From NCBI GenBank assembly GCA_003647095.1, contig QMME01000108.1:1-11096 (forward strand): a DNA stretch of 11,096 bases, given 5' to 3'. Positions within the stretch are counted from its first letter, which is position 1. Each line of letters opens with the position of its first letter. The notes beneath the pieces were generated by a model that was given only the letters and a program-made list of their open reading frames with translations, ran no database searches and was not told the DNA's origin. Both the position numbers and the translations under genes were made by a program. The stretch comes from Deltaproteobacteria bacterium. Its GTDB lineage: Bacteria; Myxococcota; B64-G9. Shown one piece after another: positions 6,285 through 11,096 of the stretch.

Positions 6285-6971
6285 ATGAAACAGCTGGTCT
6301 TGGTAATGGTCGTGGTGAGCTGGCAACTTGCCGTCCTGCTGCCGGCCCGGGCGCGGCCCGCCGATCGGGTGGTGTTTCTCGAGCCTGGACAGTTGAAGTT
6401 CGAGCAGGCCGCCCGTGGAAGCTGGCAGGTGGAGAGCACCGCCCCGGAAATCGTGCGCGCCCGCTTCTTCCCGGCCGGTGAGGTCCAGCTCCAGGCCGGA
6501 AAGACCGGCCGGGCCCTGGTGCTGCTGGACAACCGCAAGATCGGCGAATTCCGCGTCTGGCAGGTAGTGGTGGGAAAGCCGGGTAGCCCGGAAAAGCCCG
6601 ATGCTGCGGCTCTGGCAACCAGGTGCGCTTGCCGGCCGGACGAGGAAGTGGGGCAGCTGTGCACGGTCAAGGATACCGCCTGCCTGGACTTTCTGGGTGA
6701 GTATTTCTCTTCCCACCTGGTCTCTTCTTCACAGGTGGGAGTGGTATACACCGTTGCCAGCGCCCAGTTGTTGCTGCGGCGGATGAGCAGACAGCTGGCG
6801 AAAGATGGCTTTTCCGGGGTAGATCTGGCTTTCTGGGGTGCCAACCTGCGGGTCAAGGCCCGGGTTGGCGATGAGGCTGAACGACGCCGGCTGCTGCTCG
6901 CGGTGTGGCGGTACATGGTTGGGCGGCTGGTGCTTGACGATGCCATAGAGGTGGGCTCGACCACCAGGTGA
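6285..6971 (+). CDS. Exported protein with secretin/CpaC N-terminal-like region
   Basis: Predicted periplasmic protein of 228 residues. A signal peptide covers about 1-23, ending in LLPARA before RPADR. Residues 28-97 follow the pattern of the pilus-formation protein N-terminal domain (as in CpaC): a strand, a 'VESTAPEIVRARFFPAGEVQ' segment (49-68), then QAGKTGRALVLLD (70-82) and a final VWQVVVG strand. Residues about 150-222 resemble a BON-like alpha/beta unit (GVDLAFWGANLRVKARVGD). Between them lie four cysteines (C114, C116, C126, C133) that could form two disulfides. A secretin channel domain is absent, so this is not itself a secretin. The ATG at 6285 is preferred over an upstream in-frame TTG at 6249 because it opens the signal peptide and follows GGAG (6279-6282), though that spacing is short. 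The PPC-repeat lipoprotein gene starts 16 bases downstream. Domain calls are by pattern and tentative. Confidence 0.65.
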   Translation: MKQLVLVMVVVSWQLAVLLPARARPADRVVFLEPGQLKFEQAARGSWQVESTAPEIVRARFFPAGEVQLQAGKTGRALVLLDNRKIGEFRVWQVVVGKPGSPEKPDAAALATRCACRPDEEVGQLCTVKDTACLDFLGEYFSSHLVSSSQVGVVYTVASAQLLLRRMSRQLAKDGFSGVDLAFWGANLRVKARVGDEAERRRLLLAVWRYMVGRLVLDDAIEVGSTTR

Positions 6972-6987
6972 CAAGGAGGGAAGGTCC

Positions 6988-8727
6988 ATGATATTCCGCT
7001 GGAAGACGATACTTGTTCTGCTGGCCGGCCTGTTGCTGCTGGCCTGTCCCGAGAAGGAACAACAACAACAACAACCGGCAGGTGAAACCGGGCGGGAGAC
7101 GGTAACCGATGCTGGCGCGGCCCGGCCTGCGCAACCAGCCTTGCCCCGACTCGAAGAGGTCGAGCCCAATGAAAAGACCACCCAGGCCATGAAGCTGGAC
7201 AAATCCTGCCAGGTGCAGGCCACCCTGGAAAAAGCGAGCGGACGTAAGAAAAGGGCGGTCGATTGGTACCTGCTGCAATCGTCCTCCCCCCAGGAGATAA
7301 TGGTGCTCGACGTCAGCGTTTCGGCCATCGACGGAGAGAATATTTCTTTACTGTTTCTGGACGCCGATCGTAACCAGCTTTTCTACGTCGATTCCCACGG
7401 GACCGGAGAGGGTGAGGAGTTTCCCAACCTGTTGCTGGGCCGGGGTATCTATCTGGCGGTGCGCGGCGCCCCGGGCGGAGCCGGTGGTGCCTACCTGCTG
7501 ACTGTGAAACTGTCGAAACCGCAGCCGGGCTGGGAGCAGGAGTCCAACGGTCGCTGGTCGCAGGCCAACGAGCTGGCCATTGGTGGCCAGGTGCGGGGAT
7601 ACCTGGGCAGCCTGCGTGACGAGGACTGGTACCGGGTACCGCTGAGTGGACTGCCTACCGGGTCGATTCTGCGGGCGGAATTGACCGCCGTGGACAAGGT
7701 GCGCTTCGAATTGCTGGTTCTCGACGGCACGGAACGCCGGCCCCTGCTGTCGCGGCGCAGCCGGGAACCGGGTCAGCCGGTGAGCATTCGCAACCTGGGC
7801 CTGCGTCCAGACGAGGAGGCGGTGTACCTGGTGGTAAAGTCGGCCTGGGTGCCGGGTCCGGTGAAGGGCAAGTATGTGCGCACCTGCAATCCCCGGCAGA
7901 GCTACTCTTTGGTGGTGTCCTCGGAAACCGGGGGAGACGATCTGGAGCGCGAACCCGACGACGATGCCGAGCATGCTTTTCCGCTGCAGGATGGGCAGAA
8001 GATACGCGGCTACCTGTCACACCCTTCCGACGTTGACTGGTACCTGATCCGGGTGGACAAACCCTCCCTCCTGGCGGCCGAGCTGCAGGTGCCGGCCCGT
8101 TTGGACCTGCAGCTGTACGTGGTCGATCCCGGCAAGGCAAACCAGAAGAAGAACTTCGAGTTGCTGCGTATAAACGAAGGAGAGGTGGGTGAACCGGAGA
8201 CACTGGTCAACTGCGCCCTGCAGCCGGGGCCTAACTACCTGCGGGTAGAAGGGGCCTGGAAACATGTCGACGGCAAGTACGTGCGCGATTTCTTCAGCCT
8301 GGACGATACCTACGCCCTGGTGGTCAATCTGCGCTCGGACGAGGGCAGGGAAGAGCGCGAGCCCAACGCCACCGCGGAGCAAGCCAGCGAGATCAAGGTA
8401 GGGCAGGCCGTGCGTGGCTACATTCATCCCCGGGCCGATGTCGACTTCTACCGCCTGGATCTTTCCGGCCAGCAAGGCCCCCGTAACACGGTCATCGAAC
8501 TGCAGGGTATACCCAAGCTGGACGTGGCCCTGGCCATGTTGGGACCGGAACGCGACGACCAGGGTCGGCTCAAGACCTGGGCTACGGTCAACCGGGGCAA
8601 GGGAGAACAGGCCGAGCGGCTGAACAAGGAACTCATGCCGGGGGTCTATCACATCAAGGTGTGGGCCACGCCACGCCGGGAGTCCAACTCCTCCGACCAG
8701 TACCTGCTCACCGTGACCCAGCCCTGA
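6988..8727 (+). CDS. Lipoprotein with four PPC-like beta-sandwich repeats
   Basis: Predicted lipoprotein of 579 residues. A basic, hydrophobic signal ends in the lipobox LLAC (C20), followed by a flexible Gln/Pro/Ala-rich linker that contains five CAA codons (bases 7060-7074). The rest consists of four repeats of about 120-130 residues resembling the bacterial pre-peptidase C-terminal (PPC) domain. Each begins with an acidic EPNE-like segment (EEVEPNEKTTQA, EQESNGRWSQA, EREPDDDAEHA, EREPNATAEQA), followed by a D-W/F-Y motif (VDWY, EDWY, VDWY, VDFY) and ending in a Y-x-L-x-V type strand (YLLTV, YSLVV, YALVV, YLLTV). No peptidase or other catalytic domain is present, so a binding or scaffold role in the envelope is more likely than enzymatic activity. 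AAGGAGGG (6973-6980) lies seven bases before the ATG. It probably forms an operon with the secretin-N-like gene upstream and the DUF2085 gene downstream. Specific function unknown. Confidence 0.82.
   Translation: MIFRWKTILVLLAGLLLLACPEKEQQQQQPAGETGRETVTDAGAARPAQPALPRLEEVEPNEKTTQAMKLDKSCQVQATLEKASGRKKRAVDWYLLQSSSPQEIMVLDVSVSAIDGENISLLFLDADRNQLFYVDSHGTGEGEEFPNLLLGRGIYLAVRGAPGGAGGAYLLTVKLSKPQPGWEQESNGRWSQANELAIGGQVRGYLGSLRDEDWYRVPLSGLPTGSILRAELTAVDKVRFELLVLDGTERRPLLSRRSREPGQPVSIRNLGLRPDEEAVYLVVKSAWVPGPVKGKYVRTCNPRQSYSLVVSSETGGDDLEREPDDDAEHAFPLQDGQKIRGYLSHPSDVDWYLIRVDKPSLLAAELQVPARLDLQLYVVDPGKANQKKNFELLRINEGEVGEPETLVNCALQPGPNYLRVEGAWKHVDGKYVRDFFSLDDTYALVVNLRSDEGREEREPNATAEQASEIKVGQAVRGYIHPRADVDFYRLDLSGQQGPRNTVIELQGIPKLDVALAMLGPERDDQGRLKTWATVNRGKGEQAERLNKELMPGVYHIKVWATPRRESNSSDQYLLTVTQP
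7156..8718 (+). repeat. Four PPC-like protein repeats
   Basis: Approximate repeat limits in residues of the lipoprotein are 57-174, 184-311, 318-448 and 455-577. Repeats 2-4 share a G-x-x-(V/I)RGY(L/I) strand before the D-W/F-Y motif (GGQVRGYLGSLRDEDWYRV, GQKIRGYLSHPSDVDWYLI, GQAVRGYIHPRADVDFYRL); repeat 1 is the most diverged. Repeats 2 and 3 also share an inserted GKYVR motif (294-298 and 429-433), followed within 3-7 residues by an S-x-x-x-x-Y strand, which suggests these two derive from a later duplication than repeat 1. Confidence 0.7.
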
Positions 8728-8732
8728 GTGCC

Positions 8733-9281
8733 GTGCCCGAGTCCGGGGAACAGAGCCTCTGGCGCTTGCTGCTCTCGCACCACGACGAGGAGCATCTCGA
8801 CCAGTGCTTCGCCCTTGGTCCCGAGGGACGTCGGTTCCACATTTGTGCCCGTTGCCTGGGCCTCTACCCGGCCATGTTGGCGGTGTTGGTGCTGGGGCGG
8901 TTCACCGGTCCCTGGCCCGGCTGGCTGGAGTGGGTGGCGCTGCTGGGCTTGCCGCTGCCGGCTTTCCTCGACTGGGGTACCACCGTGGCCGCTGGCCGCC
9001 CGCCGCATTCCAACCTGGTGCGCCTGTTCACCGGTATCGGCCTGGGAGCGGGAATCGGGGCCAGTCTGCATGTCAACACCTATGCCCTGCTATCGGAACC
9101 GGTGCAGGCCCAGTTCGTGTTCTTCCTGGCGGCGCTGTGGGTGGTGTGGCTGGCCAGCTACCTGCGGCGCCTGCGGCGGAAACTGCTACACCTGCGCCAG
9201 TTGACGCAGCGGCGCCGGCAGCTGGCCGAGAGGATGCTGGCCGAGTTGCGGGATGAAGGGACGGGCAGGCACCGGGATTAG
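8733..9281 (+). CDS. DUF2085-family membrane protein
   Basis: Small integral membrane protein of 182 residues, of unknown function. The family hallmark is clear: CFALGPEGRRFHICARCLGLY (C25 to Y45), holding the Cys and CxRC-G pattern (C25, C38, C41), which may bind a metal or form a disulfide. A second family block, FLDWGTT...R..SNLVRLFTG, falls at about 78-102. Hydrophobic segments are visible near 46-57, 65-86, 97-116 and 128-144, and the tail (145-182) is strongly basic and probably a coiled-coil helix. The frame is open back to a GTG at 8661, which would overlap the upstream gene by 67 bases. The GTG at 8733, five bases after that gene's stop, is preferred since it needs no long overlap. 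No clear Shine-Dalgarno precedes it, so translational coupling is likely. The start is uncertain. Confidence 0.78.
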   Translation: MPESGEQSLWRLLLSHHDEEHLDQCFALGPEGRRFHICARCLGLYPAMLAVLVLGRFTGPWPGWLEWVALLGLPLPAFLDWGTTVAAGRPPHSNLVRLFTGIGLGAGIGASLHVNTYALLSEPVQAQFVFFLAALWVVWLASYLRRLRRKLLHLRQLTQRRRQLAERMLAELRDEGTGRHRD

Positions 9282-9320
9282 CTCTTGCCATCGTGACTTG
9301 ATGTTGGCCGACTGGGATGT

Positions 9321-9701
9321 CTAGAAGAGAATCTCTCCGGTGAGTTCCCGGATGCGCTTGACAATCTCCTCGACACCGGAGTTCTTGCTGACGAAACCAT
9401 CGGCGCCGGCTCTCTCGGCCAGGGCTGCCAACTCCTTCTCCTCCAGGGTGGAAAAGAGCACGATGGGAATCAGCTTGGTATGGTACTTCTGCTTGAGTAC
9501 CCGGCAGACGTCGTCGCCGCTTATCTCCGGCATCTTGATGTCGGTAAGAATGAGATCGGGTTCCACCCGGGAGAGGATCTGGTCGAACTCCACCAGCGAG
9601 GAGGCGGCCAGGACCTCGTAGCCGGCCTCGGTCAGGGCCAGGGAGGTCATGTTCAACACGATCTCGCTGTCGTCGAGAACCAGGATCTTGAGTGGTTTCA
9701 T
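9321..9701 (-). CDS. Single-domain CheY-like response regulator
   Basis: Stand-alone receiver domain of 126 residues with no output domain. The acidic pair is D10-D11 (LDDSE), the phosphoacceptor D54 (LILTDIKMP), the switch Ser S84 (VLFSTLEE) and the conserved Lys K106 (FVSKNSG), so it should be phosphorylatable. Such proteins act by binding partners, as CheY does on flagellar motors, or as relays. The ATG at 9701 is chosen over an in-frame GTG at 9707, because GAGG at 9707-9710 sits five bases before the ATG. It lies 24 bases after the CheR-TPR gene on the same strand, so the two are probably one operon and one pathway. The histidine kinase is not in the window. It is not named cheY because the system may be non-flagellar. 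Confidence 0.92.
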   Translation of the reverse strand: MKPLKILVLDDSEIVLNMTSLALTEAGYEVLAASSLVEFDQILSRVEPDLILTDIKMPEISGDDVCRVLKQKYHTKLIPIVLFSTLEEKELAALAERAGADGFVSKNSGVEEIVKRIRELTGEILF

Positions 9702-9725
9702 GATCACCTCGGTATATCGCCCGGT

Positions 9726-11096
9726 CTAGTGACCGAGGCTTTCCAGCCGTGCACGACTGGCGGCAAGCAACTCATCCTTGCCGAGATTGTGCTCCTGAAG
9801 TATGTGCAGCGTGGCCGCGCTGGTGGGAGACTGGGCCGCTCGCAGCACGTTTTTCCAGGAACGTTTGGCCAACTCGTCATCACCTAGTTCGCTGGCCACG
9901 ATGCCCAGATAGTAGTGACCGGGAAAGAAGTCGCCGTCCAGAAATAGTAACTTGCGTAGCTCCTCGACGGCTTCTTGCAGCCTGCCGGAGCGGTAGAGCA
10001 GCACCGCCAGCAGGAAGCGAGGAGCAATGTCCAGCGGTTTTATCTCCGCGGCTGCCTGGTGCCAGCTCAGTGCTTCCTCCAGCCTGCCTGCGTCGGCGGC
10101 GACCTTACCAAGCAACAGATAGGGTTCGATGATGTCGGGATAGCGACTGGTAAGACCGAACAGCAGGGTGAAGGCCTGGTCGGAATTACCCAGTTGCAAC
10201 TGCCGCCTGGCGGCAGCCATGGTGGCGTCGTGGTCCCGGGAAGTGGCCGGCAGGCGCTGGGGACGAATTCTCTGCAGGGCGGGAGATTTCCAGGAGCGCC
10301 GGGCCGGTCGGCGGAACACGGGAGTGCTGCTTGTGGCCTTGCCCTTCAGTGGCTTTCGGTAGACGAAAGCCTCGCCGCTGGTCTCGATGGTGAACTCGTC
10401 GCTGAGGCGGAACAAAGACTCGCTGGCGCCCAGGAACAGGTATCCTCCGGGAGCCAGCACTTCGTGGAAGCGGCGGATGGTTGCCTGCACGGTTTCCCGG
10501 TTGAAGTATATGAGCACGTTACGACAGAAGATGATGTCCCAGGAGTTACCACGCTCGGGAAAGGGCAGGGTGACCAGGTTATGAAAGGCAAACTCCACCA
10601 GTGCCTTGACCGGGGGAACGGGACTCCATCCTGCCGGTTGTTTCTGAACCAGTTGCCGGTACTGCGGTGGCAGCATTGCCCGGGCGCTGTTTGGATAGAG
10701 CCCCTGGCGGGCCTGGGCCAAGGCCTGATGCGAGATGTCGGTGGCCAGTACCTGCGCGGGTAACTTCGGCGTCGCCAGGTGCAACACCATGGCTATGGAA
10801 TAGGGCTCCTCTCCGCTCGAGCAACCGGCGCTCCAGACCCGCAGCGGTTGGTCGTTGGAGGAGCGTTTACTGGCGAGTTCCGGCAATGCCTGTTCGGCCA
10901 GGAACTCGAACTGGGGGCGGTTGCGGAAGAAGGAAGTGTTTTGCACGGTCAGCAGCTGCACCAGCTCTTCGAGCTCCTGGTGACCATCCGGCCCGGTGAG
11001 AACTGCCTGGTAGTGCTGGATGTCACCGGCTCCCAGCAGGAACATACGCGTGGCCACGGCCCGGTACAGTATCTGATGGGTGTGCTGCGCGCGGAC
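9726..11096 (-). CDS. CheR-type methyltransferase with C-terminal TPRs (5' end outside window)
   Basis: Cytoplasmic SAM-dependent glutamate methyltransferase of the CheR family, which methylates chemoreceptors. The frame stays open to the last base, and residues upstream of a GTG at 11057 (…HQILYRAVATRMFLL) fit the CheR N-terminal helix pattern, so the start lies beyond the window. Counting from that GTG: NTSFFRN at 40-46, the SAM-binding loop SAGCSSGEEPYS at 76-87, the acidic ATDIS at 105-109, the FCRNVLIYF motif at 177-185 and LGASESL at 209-215. A basic, Pro-rich linker (about 240-275) leads to roughly four TPR-like helical pairs (about 277-410) with typical G/A/P positions, for example LLGKVAADAGRLEEALSWHQ at 315-334. 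CheR-TPR fusions are common in alternative chemosensory systems of delta-proteobacteria and Pseudomonas, where TPRs mediate protein contacts. The downstream partner is the receiver protein. Stop codon TAG. Confidence 0.94.
   Translation of the reverse strand, partial: VRAQHTHQILYRAVATRMFLLGAGDIQHYQAVLTGPDGHQELEELVQLLTVQNTSFFRNRPQFEFLAEQALPELASKRSSNDQPLRVWSAGCSSGEEPYSIAMVLHLATPKLPAQVLATDISHQALAQARQGLYPNSARAMLPPQYRQLVQKQPAGWSPVPPVKALVEFAFHNLVTLPFPERGNSWDIIFCRNVLIYFNRETVQATIRRFHEVLAPGGYLFLGASESLFRLSDEFTIETSGEAFVYRKPLKGKATSSTPVFRRPARRSWKSPALQRIRPQRLPATSRDHDATMAAARRQLQLGNSDQAFTLLFGLTSRYPDIIEPYLLLGKVAADAGRLEEALSWHQAAAEIKPLDIAPRFLLAVLLYRSGRLQEAVEELRKLLFLDGDFFPGHYYLGIVASELGDDELAKRSWKNVLRAAQSPTSAATLHILQEHNLGKDELLAASRARLESLGH

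Noticed and set aside
6272..6964. 230-residue open frame antisense to the secretin-N-like gene
   Set aside because: The Ser/Thr/Arg-rich translation has no domain, while the plus-strand gene has a signal peptide and an RBS-linked downstream partner.
7060..7074. (CAA)5 trinucleotide repeat as a phase-variation tract
   Set aside because: A triplet repeat changes only the number of Gln residues in a linker and cannot shift the frame, so on/off switching is not expected.
8661..8732. Upstream GTG start for the DUF2085 protein
   Set aside because: It would overlap the lipoprotein gene by 67 bases and add a 24-residue tail without family similarity. The GTG at 8733 fits the family start better.
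9282..9320. Possible bidirectional terminator between the convergent DUF2085 and response-regulator genes
   Set aside because: I found no stable hairpin followed by a T-run on either strand in this short gap.

Overview
The window is GC-rich, gene-dense bacterial DNA. The two lipobox-bearing lipoproteins, tandem P-domains, PPC-like repeats, a CheR-TPR methyltransferase and a sigma-54-type promoter suggest a Gram-negative organism of the former Deltaproteobacteria (for example Myxococcota, Bradymonadota or relatives). That assignment is inferred from gene style only; no rRNA or other phylogenetic marker was analysed.

Layout. (1) 1-2076, plus strand: metK (S-adenosylmethionine synthetase), preceded by a short leader with a strong hairpin, then 15 bases later uppP/bacA (undecaprenyl-diphosphate phosphatase). 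(2) 2077-2350: a 274-base intergenic region with a good sigma-54 -24/-12 match, an alternative sigma-70-like promoter and small inverted repeats. (3) 2351-4405, plus strand: a 684-residue lipoprotein, the highlight of the window. Its middle part resembles the Phytophthora GP42-type transglutaminase (TGase elicitor) family and includes a near copy of the Pep-13 motif. Its C-terminus carries two tandem P/Homo B domains. A textbook intrinsic terminator follows at 4432-4463. (4) 4515-6185, minus strand: a TGS + ThrRS-type second additional domain + uridine-kinase-like P-loop protein. (5) 6285-9281, plus strand: a divergently oriented, closely spaced run of three envelope genes: an exported protein with a secretin/CpaC N-terminal-like region, a lipoprotein built of four PPC-like repeats, and a DUF2085-type membrane protein. 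(6) 9321-11096, minus strand: a probable two-gene signalling unit, a CheR methyltransferase fused to TPRs (5' end cut by the window edge) followed by a single-domain CheY-like response regulator.

How they fit together. metK makes the methyl donor that a CheR uses, but the distance and separate transcription units give no reason to link them. The common theme is the cell envelope: lipid-carrier recycling (uppP), two surface or periplasmic lipoproteins with adhesive or Ca-binding beta-domains, an exported secretin-N-like protein and a small membrane protein. No mobile element, CRISPR array, tRNA or rRNA was recognised. The long antisense ORFs are high-GC shadows of the genes listed.
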